DNA of 64,000 nt. Source: Populus alba (Eukaryota; Streptophyta; Magnoliopsida; Malpighiales; Salicaceae). The DNA lies in NCBI RefSeq assembly GCF_005239225.2, contig NC_133298.1, positions 2,232,001 through 2,296,000 on the forward strand. Direction: 5' to 3'. Each line of letters opens with the position of its first letter. The stretch's first letter is position 1. Position numbers and translations under genes: made by a program. Under the pieces are notes generated by a model. The model searched no databases. It worked only from the letters and a program-made list of their open reading frames with translations, and was not told where the DNA came from. This document shows, piece by piece, positions 23,401-36,319 of the stretch.

Positions 23401-25960
23401 TTTTTTTTTTTTTTTTAACGTTTTTATAAAGGATTTTGATTCGAATAATTACTACACAAAACTAAGCTTGCTTGCATCTAAACTGTACAAATTCGATTGG
23501 GTTTTCAATCATGCTTGCTTGATTGAAATGTTTTCACATGATATTTTCTTAAGTTTGAATCCAAATTAATTAATAAAACTCAACAAGTAATTAAAGAAGA
23601 TAATCTCATCTGAATCAGTATTTATTTATGTTGATCTACACGACATGCCTTTTCTCCAACCACTATAATTCTTTTAAGAAAAAGAATTAGAGCATGTCCA
23701 CATTGTATGTATGGTGGTTTAGGGCTAACACATAGAAATTGTTTTGTTAATGTATAAAGAAGAGAGCAACACGTGTGGAAAATGCACAGAAAATCAGAAG
23801 GAAACTACAAAGATAAGAATGGTGCTTTAGACAAGGTCAACATGGAGCTGAGAGGCCAACCGTGGAGGACCAACACCCGAACACGGTGTAATATACTAGT
23901 ATGTATGGTTTGAGGCTTCTAGCCGACCGTGCTACAAGATGATCTGTGATGATTGTATTTGCCATCTGATTCTTCCGTTTGGTGCATAGAATTTGTACAT
24001 TCTTGCATTAATTTATAGCTTATGTAATTATATTTGCTGGGTTTGTACACATTATGTACATGCTCAAGACGGAAAAAAAAAAAACAAACAAACTATTAGT
24101 GAACAGGAACACATGAGCCACTAACGTTTGAGTACCAAATAAACATAGTTAATAATGCTATTTTTTTTAATATATATAAAATATCTATCCGTTTTTAGAT
24201 TTAATTATTAATAGAATGAACCTAATTTCATAATATATTATTAATCGATAAACTAATTCCAAATAAACACATATTTATTAAATTCAAAAATCAATGGAGA
24301 GCGAGTTAATATATTAAACTTGTTAACTTAACTTGGCTTAAAAAAAATTTTTTAAAAAAAAAACAATATTATCTTAAAGTTTTTACTTTTTTTAAAAAAA
24401 ATTAACAGGTTTTTTACGGTTTATGTTAAATTTGTTTTTTCTTATAAAATCTAGACTAGGTTATGGGCTGAAGAACATGCTATTGCAAAGTCTGAAAGAA
24501 GCAAAGGGTTCCGTTTTGGAGGCCTGGTTTTGAAAATGGCTAAGCTCCTCGGCCTAAGATTTCCTTTTTTTCTAAAGTGGGCCTTCCCTGTCTTGGCTTT
24601 ACCCTTGTGAAACTCCAAGTGGGCCTAAGGAATACTAAAAATTCATGAAATTTCAAAATTAATGTAAATAGCTTTTAATTGCATCGATTGTTTTAAATTA
24701 AATCTAAAAATAGATTTTTTTTTTATGAATACATCTAAATTCTAATGGATGGATTTCTTAAAATTAAATCCAGAAAGTAGTTTATCTTGGATTTTAAAAC
24801 TAGTTGGAAAATATTATAACAGGAAAGAATAAAAAAATGAATTCAGCTAAAAAAATTGATTATATATAACATGAAATTAAGCTAAAAACAAGAAACTCGA
24901 GCTCAAGTTTTTTTTTGGATATATTATTATTTGAAAAACTAATTTGGAATAAATATAATATTTATGTAAACATTTAAGAGCTTGAACTTATTAAATTTCA
25001 TTCAAAGAAGTTAACTTATTTTTTTAAAAGGATATAGATGTGATTTTGAAAATATTTTTGAAATACAAAAATAAATAGATTGTACTTTTTCTTGTGTAAG
25101 AGCAAGCTTTAACTTAAAAATTCTAAAACTTCCTCTCGAATAGAATCCCAAAAAATCACTCACTATAAGAATTGTGAGTGCCAGTAAAATTTCATGACAC
25201 TCCAACATGCTTTTAATTCCGATTGAAAATTAAAAATAAAAAAAGTTTTTATCGTGAGTTTTAAAGTTATATTTGTTAGTGGGCTATATAGTAATTTTAT
25301 TTAAAATCCTTGATTTGTTTTAAATTTATTTTAAAATAGAGTTTTTATTTGAATAATCTAAATATATGTTTTTATGATAAAAATATATTCAGATTTCAAG
25401 AGCATAAATCTGTTCACATCAAACTAAATTAGCATCTTAAAATTAAAATAACAAAAAGATTTAAGTATTGAATTAAATTCAAAATTTTTTTTCAAATGAT
25501 TTTATAAAATTTTTTTTATAAAAAAATGTTATTCTATTGCTATCGATTATTATATCTTTTAAAATTAGATTCAAAGTTACTTTTCGAGTCTATTTTGTTA
25601 TTTTTCTATTATTTCTTTGAATTTATTATTTTTATTTTTAATTTTGTATTAATTTCCTTAATGTTTTGTACTATAGATTATTTTCTCTATAATATTATTT
25701 TCTAAAAATATTATTAATCTCTTGAGAACACAACTACCATGTACTTAAATTTTAAAAAATAAAATTACAAATTTGAATTCACATGTGCTATCCTTTATAT
25801 TCATTAAAATTTATGTGTTTTTTATATTATTGCTGTAGTATTAACTTCCACATGCATGAATACATCTATTTGAATATTGACGGGTTTCTTAACATTAATT
25901 TCAGAAAGCATTTTGTATTGGCTTTTAAAATTTGTTAGAAAATTTTATAACACGAAAGAA
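20436..25960. other. long gene-poor AT-rich region
   Basis: No gene is supported in 5.5 kb. Truncated AT-rich MITE copies lie near 22405-22490 and 23205-23395. The segment 21830-22200 has a C/T-rich stretch and an open frame at 21866-22168 (+) of 100 residues with no recognisable domain. The segment 23690-24060 is less AT-rich and could be a non-coding transcript or a gene relic. A GGCCGGCC palindrome lies near 20542. A long T run lies at about 23391-23416. Confidence 0.45.
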
Positions 25961-25971
25961 AAAACGTTAGA

Positions 25972-26030
25972 TATATATAAACGACTAGTAGTCTGAAGGG
26001 TCGCCGTGACATGTCTCCTAAATCCACGTG
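25972..26030 (+). promoter_or_regulatory. probable promoter elements of the CPNA2-like gene
   Basis: A TATATATAA box at 25972-25980 and a G-box CACGTG at 26025-26030 lie upstream of the start codon at 26114. G-boxes are bound by plant bZIP and bHLH factors. Here the G-box would sit in the leader if the TATA box is the one used, so either the box or the assumed start of transcription may be wrong. Confidence 0.4.
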
Positions 26031-26113
26031 TCCGAACAGAGCCGGTCGGCCCGATGCGCTCTAAAGCCCCTCTAAATTCTCAAAGCGTGCCCAATCAATA
26101 AACGAGCAGAAAA

Positions 26114-29100
26114 ATGTCCTTCTCCTTCTCTATCTCCGAACCGCTTGCCTTTCCTCAACAACCCCTATTCTCTGTAAGTATCTCGCTCTCACCATCTATC
26201 TCTATGTCTGTATTTGTGTCTGTGTTCGTGGACATGTGTTTGTCTGAGTGTTTTGATTTTGATGCGTAAACATGGAATATTGTTGCAGAGTCTAGGTGGG
26301 AACAAAAGGGCAAGTGGGATATGGAGAAACCATCAAGTAGTGAATAAGTTAGTGGTAAGAGCAGGTCCAAAGAAGATATCTTTTGGTAAAGATTGTAGAG
26401 AAGCCTTGCAGGCAGGAATTGATAAGCTTGCTGATGCTGTTTCTCTCACTTTAGGACCTAAAGGTAAACTGAGTTCTGCTTCTTTTCCATGTTTTGTATG
26501 GATATTTTTCTTTGTTTTTTAAATTTTGGTTCTTCAAGCTTAAGTTTTACAAGACGACACATTTGTAATTGTTGTTGTTCAAATAATAAAACTACTACTT
26601 AAATAATTCCTTGTGCAACCATAAGAGGGACTAATTCTGAGAGAAAAAGATCATTTTTGTTTTATTGTATAGTAAATTGTCGGTCTTTATTGATGGTGAC
26701 GGTGTTGAGTCAGTAAGATGTGAAACTATGCAGGGCGTAATGTTGTTCTTTCGGATTCAAAGACGCTAAAAGTAGTAAATGATGGTGTTACAATAGCTCG
26801 TGCTATAGAGCTTCCGGATTCAATGGAGAATATTGGAGCAATTTTAATCCAAGAGGTCATTCATGGTTGCTACATTATCCTCTCCTTAATATCTTGTTGA
26901 TGTGTTATTTGATGTTGATCGATGATAAATGTGATATTGAAGTGACTTATTGCAGGTTGCTAGTAAAATGAATGATATGGCTGGAGATGGCACTACTACT
27001 GCTATTATTTTGGCTCGTGAAATGATCAAAACAGGGATGTTGGCAGTCACTTTTGGGGCTAACCCTGTTTTTGTAAAGAAAGGAATGGATATGGCTGTCA
27101 AAGAGTTGGTCAAAGTGTTGAAGAAGAATAGTTTTCCTGTAAAAGGGAAGGATGATATAAAAGGTCTCCATGTCATCTTTATTTAAACTTTGTTTAAAAC
27201 CATCATTTTGACTTGGAAATTACAATCTAGAATTTCTTCTCCTTGCAGCGGTCGCTTCAATTTCTGCTGGAAATGATGAATTTGTTGGGAACTTAATTGC
27301 TGAAACTATAGAGAAGATTGGCTCTGATGGAGTAATCTCTCTTGAATCATCTTCAACCTCTGATACATTTGTGATAATAGAAGAAGGAATGAAGGTGATT
27401 AAGCTGATTCTAGTTCTCAATATGGTTTGAAAAATCTTGTCAGATAAATCACTGGAAAATTGGCATTACATCAAAGTTTATGTTAGAAGTTTATGATTCT
27501 ATGTTATCATTAGTCATAGTCTGAATGGTTAAACCATTCATTATCTGTAAATATTTAGGTTGGTTGACCTTCTGCTCTTCGCACTTTCTAGGTTAACTAT
27601 CTTGTTTTTTCAGTAACAGGGTAGCAATGCTTGTGTAAACACCCTGCCTCCTATGAGTGGATAAATTGTTCAACTTTTTCTCTGTTGATGAAGTATGTAT
27701 TTTTTCATTGCCAGTTAAGTTTGGTGTTCTTTCTCTGCAGTTTGACAAGGGTTATATGTCACCCCAATTCATCACAAACCAGGAAAAATCTTTGGTGGAG
27801 TTTGACAAGGCCAAAGTCCTTGTAACGGATCAGAAGATTGCAAATGTCCAAGAAATAGTTCCTGTGTTGGAGAAGACTACCCAACTCAGTGTCCCATTGT
27901 TAATCATTGCTGAGGATATCTCAAAGCCGGTTTTGGAAACACTAGTGGTGAACAAAATGAAAGGTTTGCTCAATGTTGCTGTTGTCAAATGCCCTGGATT
28001 TGGAGATCGAAAGAAAGCATTGTTGCAAGACATTGCTCTTATGACAGGTGAACTTGCATCTTTCTTTCCAACTTAAATTGGTTATTCTAAGTTGTGTTAT
28101 ATTGAAATATATTGACATATCAGTTAATGAATTATTTATCTTCCTCGTGAGTTGGGTTCGTGTTACACATGCGAGCCTTCCTATGTGTGCACTGGATGTT
28201 CTTCTATGTTTGTGTATGACCCTTGCAGGTGCATAAACTTTTGAGTATATCATGTTAATTAAGATATCCTTTGATAATTACCTAGGTCTCAATTATAAGA
28301 ATTGTTACTCTTCTCAATTATAAGAACTATTACTCTCTTTCATGCACTAGAAACAATAAATGTTTTACTTGGATGCTTTGTTAAGATTGTAAAATCCTTT
28401 GATGATTACCAAGGCCTCAATTAAAAAATTATAACTACTTTTTATGCACTACAAATAATAAATTCTTTACTTGGATGCTTGCGCAAGATTGTATTCTGTT
28501 CTCATAAGGAAGGTCATTGCATCTGATATGCTGCGTAATTCATGCCATACCAAAACCATCAGGTGCTGATTTTCTCTCTGGTGATTTTGGGCTGACACTC
28601 GGAAGTGTAACCTCGGATCAACTTGGCATTGCACGAAAAGTTACCATAACAAGTAATTCAACAACCATAGTTGCTGACTCAGCTACCAAAGCTGAAATTC
28701 AGGCAAGAATTCTGCAGATAAAAAAGGACCTTGCTGAAACAGATAATGCTGCCCTTTCAAGAAAGCTCTCAGAGAGAATTGCTAAATTATCTGGTGGTGT
28801 GGCTGTAATCAAGGTTTGTGATCAAGCTCTCAGAAAGAACTGCTAAACTTGTATACAATATATTTTGGAAAAATAGATGGGCATCTTGACAAATCTGGCT
28901 ATAAGTGTGAAGAATTACTGCCAAGGACATAGGCTCCTTGAGTGGCATTAGTTCAGTAGCAGGGATGAATTTTCTGCCCTGTTTTCCTTAAGAAATACAA
29001 AGACAAACGACAGGACTCTAATATTTTGTTTGGTGGTGTTTTATTTTAAAGTTATCTTTAGATTTAACTTGTTTAGCATGCAAATTTAGGTAGGAGCACA

Positions 29101-29973
29101 CACGGAGACAGAACTTGTAGATAGGAAACTCAGAATTGAAGATGCAAAGAATGCTACATTTGCTGCCATGGATGAAGGGATAGTACCTGGTGGTGGTGCA
29201 GCATATGTACATCTCTCAGAGCAGATCTCCTCAATAAAAAATTCCATGAAAGATGAAAATGAGAAGATTGGTGCTGATATTGTTGCAAAGGTCTGTTCTC
29301 AGTTCCTTTCTTTTTTCAAAAGTTATTTTCTTCACACTTTCACCTCACTAGGATTTGATCTAAGGTGATTTTCTTTTCTTTTGTGAGATGTGCCTTTTAT
29401 GCTCATTTCTTTATTTGGATTGGTGAATGTTGCGTCTCAAATAGAAATAAGCAGCGTTTGTGAATGAGTTACCATGCAGCGTTTGTGCTAAAGCAGATTA
29501 TTGCACAAGACTTGTAAAACGGACCAAGGTTCCTTTCATAATTAGTGATAAAGTTGGACATCCCTGTGAAATGGTTATAAATGCAGGGCGTAGCATGGAG
29601 AAACCCTACAAGTAGTGGTTTCTAAATGACTATAAAGGGAAATTTCTTCTCCCATGTAGTAACACATACCAATGATGCATTACAGGCACTTCTCGCACCC
29701 GCAAAAACAATTGCAACTAATGCAGGGGTTGATGGAGCAGTTGTGGTGGAGAATATTCGATCTTGTGACTGGAGAACTGGTTACAATGCAATGACTGGTA
29801 GATATGAAGATCTTCTCAATGCAGGGGTGGTAGATCCTTGTAGAGTTTCTCGGTGTGCACTTCAAAGTGCTGTCTCAATTGCTGGGATAGTTCTAACAAC
29901 TCAAGCTGTGCTGGTTGAAAAAATAAAGAAGCCCAAGCCCGCTGTCCCTTATGTTCCTGGAATTACACCTTGA
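26114..29973 (+). CDS. CPNA2: plastid chaperonin-60 subunit alpha-2 (CPNA2-like)
   Basis: Group I chaperonin subunit of the chloroplast Cpn60 complex, which folds imported proteins with ATP. Exons: 26114-26173, 26289-26463, 26734-26855, 26956-27163, 27249-27394, 27741-28047, 28563-28813, 29090-29290 and 29686-29973; 1758 bases, 585 residues, all GT-AG and in phase. An N-terminal Ser/Phe-rich transit peptide precedes [20 protein letters not shown]. The ATP loop GDGTTTA is at 129-135, and the ATPase Asp equivalent to GroEL D398 is in [13 protein letters not shown] (Asp 441), followed by GIVPGGG. The C-terminus [17 protein letters not shown] is unlike the Gly/Met-rich tails of many group I chaperonins. 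Divergence from canonical alpha-1 and similarity to Arabidopsis alpha-2, which in Arabidopsis is needed in embryo development, support the alpha-2 call. A broken partial copy lies at 58764. Confidence 0.95.
28260..28495 (+). repeat. tandem duplication in CPNA2 intron 6
   Basis: Two diverged copies of about 115-125 bp, each with CCTTTGAT(A/G)ATTACC, CTCAATTA, ATGCACTA, AATAATAAAT or AACAATAAAT, TTTACTTGGATGCTT and AAGATTGTA. They lie inside intron 6 and do not affect the reading frame. Confidence 0.75.
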
Positions 29974-32140
29974 GAAAAATGGAAAAGAGCTGTTAAAACT
30001 GTAGAAAGAAGCTGAAGAAATTTTATTGCTCTGATGGCTCACATCAACAGTTTTGAGTTGGCTGGTCAGAATGAAACTTGAAGGTGAAGCAAGTCTCTTC
30101 AACAAGCCTTTACAACTTCTGGGATCACCAGGTGGATCATGCTTGAGACCACAAAAGCATCAAATGCCATAACGAAAGACTTTGCATTTGTCTGGAAATG
30201 CTTGGTTCTCCCTGCTGATACATACTATTGCCCTAAATTTTGTGTTTGGTCTCTGTTATATTTGATTTCCTGGGTGGTTTCCTGTCAAGAAACTCACCAC
30301 TATTCCAGTAACTCAGCAAGTAGCCATATAGGAAGAGTAATCCCCATATCCAGATGCCCTCTTTAAAACCTTCAACTGAAGTTGGTCACTGACACAATTG
30401 AAGCAGAGAATCACCTATATTTTATCAATTATATTTTCCCTTGACTGCTATATGATTCATCTGTCAATTTTATTTGAACGAGGTTTTGGTCTATTGCCAT
30501 CTTTAATTGATTTTTGTTTGCTATTGGATGATTGCCTTGTAGTGTTATAAAACACGTTCTGCTTTGAGAAGCAGCCTGCTCCATCTTTTGTGAGTTTTCA
30601 AATGTTTGATTTTTCAACATATTTTCCTTTTGTTTTGAATTAGAAGCGCACACGTACATCCTCTATCATTTTCATGGAAATGGACTTCGCCTCGGTGCTC
30701 GAAAACTAAATGAAATGTTTCAGTTTGGGCATGTGCTTATGTGGCTGCGTTGAAGTGCAGGAGTAAATCTCATGTAGATTATTATCAATGATGTCAAGAG
30801 TACAGAGAACAGATTTCCCTTCTCAATCCCTCCTCTAAATATGAAAATCATTTTCTTCTTCTTGCTTATTTTCTCTTCTTTCTCGATATCCATGTCATGA
30901 CCATCCCCCTTTTTCCTCTTTTTATGTTTAATTTGCTCTCTGCTGTCTGCTTCATTGTTGTCTCTCCTCAGGCGTACCCAATGCACCTTCTAATATTAGC
31001 TCTTCTATTTGACACACTTCCCATCTTTCTTACTTTCATTTCTTTTCTCATCTTCCTCTTCCTCTGCCTCCTTTTCCTCATTTCGTTTAACTATTTGAAA
31101 GTTACCCTTCCAATCAGTCTTTGCTTGAAAAATCAGCTGCGCATTGAATCCACTAATTTTAAGTGGAAATTAGAGGCTGCAACCCTGTCCACTTCCTGGG
31201 AATCTCCACAACACCATTGATTGCTCATGTTAATTGCTTGAAATATGTAAAGTGTATGGCTAACCCGATAATAAAAGTTTTGTAAGGAACTGAAGCAGGC
31301 TACCATAAGGCAAGATCTATTAGATTTTTTGAAACCTAGAGGGAAAGATACAGAAACGCTCTGTTTTTGTTTGATAAACATAGACTTTTTCTGGCTGTAG
31401 GTTTGGTCTTCTCTCAATTCAGGAAATCCCACTTATAATTCAGCATAATCGCATGAACCCTTGAAAACTGTTGAAAATTACAAAATGTTTTGATGCCAAG
31501 GCCCGTTGGCCTTCCAGGTACAAAATTAGCCTGAACCTTGAGAGAAAATTATGTCTACAATTCTACAACAGAGTGTTTGAACAGAAGCAACATTCCTTAT
31601 CACAGGGCTGGGAAGTACACCACGGATAGTTTTGAATTTTTAATACGAGGTTTTTTAGATTCAAATCCTGGAAAAGGTCGAGGGGGTAGAGATTTGAGAT
31701 TAGAGGATGGCCATCTCCTATTATATGGATTAAATCTCATTGAACATCTAGCATATTTATTATACAACCAAGTTAGCCTGAAAAATATTAAGATAAAAGT
31801 GTGGAAAATATTTGTTTTTATTAAAATTATGTGTGGGTACATCGTAAATTGTTTACAAAATAATACTTGAAGACTTGAATCTTCATGAGTAAGAGATTTG
31901 GTGATTTGCAAGAACATGTAGGTGAAGACCTGATATGTTCATGAGTATTACTTATTTGCAAAATAAATATGGAATTTCAACATGACAAATGACGTTATTT
32001 GATTTTCCAGGACGGGTTTGGTTTGATTGTGGAAATTTTGTTCATCAATATTGTACGGTCTTTGTGTTGGCATTTGGATTGTTTATTACTCTCCAAAACA
32101 AATATGTAGTAGGAAGGCAATTGATGCAAATGAAGGCAAT
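29974..32140. other. CPNA2 3' UTR and downstream spacer
   Basis: The part 29974-30480 is probably 3' UTR. The stretch 28616-31120 as a whole is duplicated at 58765-61245, so homology passes well beyond the gene end. A possible tRNA-like or SINE remnant lies near 31600-31760, with a B-box-like TAGATTCAAATCCTGG. No second gene is supported before the kinase gene, which converges from the right. Confidence 0.55.
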
Positions 32141-32314
32141 AAATTACATGACTCTTTGGACGGAATATCTAACACAGACAATAACACCTCTTGAAGGGAG
32201 GGGGACGCTATTGCTACCTGAGCCACGGGTTTATTGGCGATGACTTGATTATTGAATATTACATTTTGGCAAACAAGTTGTTTTTCACAACACGCCCAAG
32301 TATACCATAAAAAT

Positions 32315-35300
32315 TCAGCCAATAACATTTTTGTGAACCAGTATATCTTCCAATTCCATCGTGGAGAATAGCTTTGGCAATGGAGGCCAACGAGTTGTAA
32401 GCTCTGTAGAAACTTGTCGCATTGTTGGCCGATAGTGGGGATCGGTCTGCAAGCAAGCAAACGCCAGTTTTGCAACATGTGCCACACCGTCCGCAAGCTC
32501 GTTTTCAGGAGGTGGGAGGCGCTGGTCTAAGACATCCTTCAAGAGTGTATTGTGACCGATTGGTGATGATGAGGAGGTGGAGGCAGAAAACATCAGAGAT
32601 GAGATGAAATCGCCAGGATGCTTTCCCATCATTACTTCCAATGTTAATACTCCAAAGCTATACACATCACACTTCTCATCCACTTTCATTGTGTATGCCA
32701 ACTCTGCAAAAGAGGCTGGTCATGCTATGTTTTGCCAAAATAATTTACTGCACCTATTTTGTTTTCAAGTGATTTTGTAAACTAACCTAATGTAGAAGGT
32801 GATATTGAAACTTAACTACATACCTGGAGCTGTGTACCCAAAGGTGCCAGCAAATGATGTCCAATTGGATGAGTCAGGCATTAAGAGCCTGGCTGTGCCG
32901 AAGTCAGAGACACGAGTCTCATATTCTGAATCCAAAAGAACATTGTGGCTGGAAATGTCTCTATGAATAATCGGAGGGGAGCAGTCATGGTGCATGTAGG
33001 ATAAAGCATTGGCTACGCCTTTGATAAGATTCATCCTTTTATCCCAATCCATCTTTCCTGCTTGTTCCTCGTCGTTCAGTACCTTTCTTAAACTTCCCCT
33101 TTCCACAAATTCATATACCAAAAATGAATGTTTGGCATGCGAGCAGAAACCATACAGCTTCACAATGTTCCGATGCCGTATACCCATTAAGACATCAATC
33201 TCGATTCTAAAAGCTTTCAAGCTGGTCATCTCAACTTCTGGAGTTCGGTGAATTTTCTTCACAGCTAGGGCTAGTCCTGATGGAAGCACAGCTTTGTAAA
33301 CAACTCCATACCCTCCTGCACCAATGCAATATTTCGAGTCGAATTCCTCAGTAGCCTTAATAATGTCCGCGTACTGCAGTTCCCGATCAGGGCACCATCT
33401 CGCTGAAACATCCGCTTTACAATGCAATATTTGTTGTGCTTCCACTAACCTTTTCTTTCTTGTGCTTTGGCAGAAGATAAAAAAACCTACAATCAAGACC
33501 AACAAACTACCCAACAGAGAAAATACAGTCAAAATGACAGCTTTGGGCACAGTTTTGTTTTTCATGAGAGCAGCACAAGCCTCCAAACCAGTAGCATCGC
33601 CACACAGGTTGGTGTTGTTGCGAATTGCTTCAAATGGTGCCTCGCGAAAGGCTTTGATGTCAGGAATGGGACCCTCTAACTTGTTGTAGGATACATCCAC
33701 TTTAGTGAGGCCTTGCAGTCTACCAAAACTGGCTGGAATGAGACCAGACAGCATATTATGGGAGAGGTTCAGAAACTCTAGCCGCTGCAGCTGTCCAAGC
33801 TCCGGTGCTATACCTCCCATCAGGGAATTCCAACTGAGATCAAGACTTTCAAGAGACTGTAAAGACCCCATCTCAGCAGGAATACTCCCTACCAATCTAT
33901 TCTTGCTGATATTCAAGAATATCAGTTTTGAGCACTTGCCAAGCTGTTTAAGAATTGTTCCTCTAAAATTGTTCGCGGCCAGGCCAAGCCTTTGGAGATC
34001 AGATAGCGATGCGACATCGAAAGGAATATCACCTGAAAGTCTGTTATCGCTGAGTGCAAGTTCAATCAACTTCAAATTTCCCAATTCTTCGGGAATTCTC
34101 CCAACTAGTTGATTTGACGACAGGTCAAGAGCTTGTAGATGAGTTGCCTTTCCAAGAGCTGCTGGTATTTCTCCAGAAATCTTGTTTCCAGAAATCTTGA
34201 AGGTTGTCAGATTGTTAAACTGCTCCCATTTCAATGAAAGTTCACCATGCAATTCATTATCACTCAAATCCATGTAGTACAAATGAGGATGTGTGCCAAA
34301 AGCTTCAGATATGTTTCCACTAAGTTGGTTTCTCTCAAGTCTGAGTCTCAACAAGCTGCTGCAATTTCTCAAGCTTTTTGGGATAGGTCCCATGAAATAA
34401 TTTTCACGTGCAGAAAAATGTGAAAGTAATCCACCAAGGCACACATCTTGTGGTAGATTACCAGACAATCTATTATAATATATTTGTAACGAATACAAAT
34501 GTGTAAGGTTGTTCATTTCTGGAGGAATGGGACCAAAAAGATTGTTATTTCCAAGGTAAAGTTTAGATAAACTTCTTAAATTGCCTAGAGATGCTGGTAT
34601 TGCACCAGTTAGATTATTAAATGACAAATCTAAAATAATCAGGTATCCTAAGTTTCCTAAAGATGATGGTGTTGCACCAGTTAGATGATTATATGACAAA
34701 TCTAAATAAGTTAGGTTTCCTAAGTTTCCTAAAGATACTGGTATTGCACCAGTTAAATGATTAGATGACAAATCTAAAATATCCAGGTATCCTAAGTTTC
34801 CTAAAGATGTTGGTGTTGCACCAGTTAAATGATTATATGACAAATCTAAATAAGTCAGGTTTCCTAAGTTTCCTAAAGATACTGGTATTGCACCAGTTAA
34901 ATGATTAGATGACAAATCTAAAGTATCTAGATATCCTAAGTTTCCTAAAGATGCTGGTGTTGCACCAGTTAGATGATTATATGACAAATCTAAATAAGTC
35001 AGGTTTCCTAAGTTTTCTAAAGATACTGGTATTGCACCAGTTAAATGATTAGATGACAAATCTAAAGTATCTAGGTATCCTAAGTTTCCTAAAGATGCTG
35101 GTGTTGCACCAGTTAGATGATTATATGACAAATCTAAATAAGTCAGGTTTCCTAAGTTTCCTAAAGATACTGGTATTGCACCAGTTAAATGATTAGATGA
35201 CAAATCTAAAGTATCCAGGTATCCTAAGTTTCCTAAAGATGCTGGTGTTGCACCAGTTAGATGATTATATGACAAATCTAAATAAGTCAGGTTTCCTAAG

Positions 35301-36250
35301 TTTCCTAAAGATACTGGTATTGCACCAGTTAAATGATTAGATGACAAATCTAAAGTATCCAGGTATCCTAAGTTTCCTAAAGATGCTGGTGTTGCACCAG
35401 TTAGATGATTATATGACAAATCTAAATATGTCAGGTTTTCTAGGTATCCTAAAAATTCTGGTATTGTACCAGTTAGATTATTAAATAACAAATCTAAATA
35501 AATTAGGTTTTCTAAATTTCCTAAAGATGTTGGTATTGCACCAGTTAGATGATTAGATGATAAATTTAAATAAGTCAGGTTTTTCAAGTTTCTTAAAGAT
35601 CCTAAAGATGTTGGTATTGCACCAGTTAGATGATTAGATGACAAATCTAAATAAGTTAGGTTTTCTAAGTTTTCTAAAAATATTGGTATTGTACCAGTTA
35701 AATTATTAGATGATAAATCTAAACTGGTAAGAGATCTCATGTTTCCTATGGACGTAGGAAGAGCACCACTAAGGTTGTTATTTGACAAATCAAGAGATCC
35801 CAATTTTCCAACCTCTGGTGGTATGTTGCCAGAAATGCTATTTAAAGACAAGTCAAGTTTGATAAGGTTACCTATATGTGAGGGAATGGACCCATAGAGC
35901 AAGTTGTTCCGAAGGATAAGCTCAACCAAGTTTGGAAAGGAAGAGAATCTGAGACTAATAAGCGTACCTCTCAAACTAGAATTGGACAGACTTATGTTGA
36001 TGACACTACCAGACTTGTCGCAACTGATTCCGAACCAGTTGCAAGGGCTGTCTCCAGCCCATGAAGACAGGAGAGATCGGCTTTGGTTGTCAAGACTGAC
36101 TTTCCATTCTAGAAGAGCTTCTGCTTCCTTCCTTCCATTTGCTACTTCAGCTCCAGTAGCCGAGTAAGCAAAAGAAGTAAAGAAGGAAGCATAAGCAAGT
36201 AAGTAAAAAAACAACGAAGATATGGATAAGAGCAAGATTTGGGAAGCCAT
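32315..36250 (-). CDS. LRR receptor-like kinase (MIK2-like, subfamily XI/XII type)
   Basis: Plasma-membrane receptor kinase. Exons on the minus strand: 36250-32824 and 32703-32315 (120-bp intron), 3816 bases, 1271 residues. Order: hydrophobic signal peptide 1-30; an N-terminal LRR cap with [15 protein letters not shown]; about 30 LRRs; a juxtamembrane Cys pair; transmembrane helix 904-927; kinase from about 970 to 1250. Kinase motifs: GAGGYG 977-982, VKK with Lys 998, HRD with Asp 1098 followed by ISSHN, DFG with Asp 1116, GTFGYTAPE split by the intron, and [13 protein letters not shown]. It is thus an RD kinase expected to be active. The middle LRRs are a 144-bp tandem array. The family includes peptide and wall-integrity receptors, but the ligand here cannot be read from sequence. 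The start follows a TATA box and precedes the signal peptide. Confidence 0.95.
34577..35440 (-). repeat. 144-bp tandem array encoding alternating LRR pairs
   Basis: Six units with exact 144-base spacing; the phrase GGTGTTGCACCAGTTA on the plus strand recurs at about 34668, 34812, 34956, 35100, 35244 and 35388. Each unit encodes two 24-residue LRRs, one with [20 protein letters not shown] and one with [20 protein letters not shown]. Four units are nearly identical at the nucleotide level; the two nearest the membrane side carry a few changes. The flanking LRRs are visibly older. The pattern fits recent unequal crossing-over with in-frame unit gain. Confidence 0.95.
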
Positions 36251-36306
36251 GGCCTTGGTAGTTTAATTTCTTATAAAGGATGTATAGAATGAAGCCGAAG
36301 CATACG

Positions 36307-36315
36307 TATATATAT
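36307..36315 (-). promoter_or_regulatory. TATA box of the LRR receptor-like kinase
   Basis: Read on the minus strand this is an ATATATATA run flanked by CCC and CGTATG, about 57 bases upstream of the ATG at 36250, leaving room for a short leader. Confidence 0.5.
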
Positions 36316-36319
36316 GGGA

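Noticed and set aside
30139..30366. Small frame after CPNA2, present in both copies
   Set aside because: It lies in the 3' flank and is altered by indels in the 60.3-kb copy; there is no sign of selection for coding.
34577..35440. CRISPR-like regularly spaced repeat
   Set aside because: The units are contiguous, 144 bp long, coding in frame for LRRs, and lie in a plant gene.
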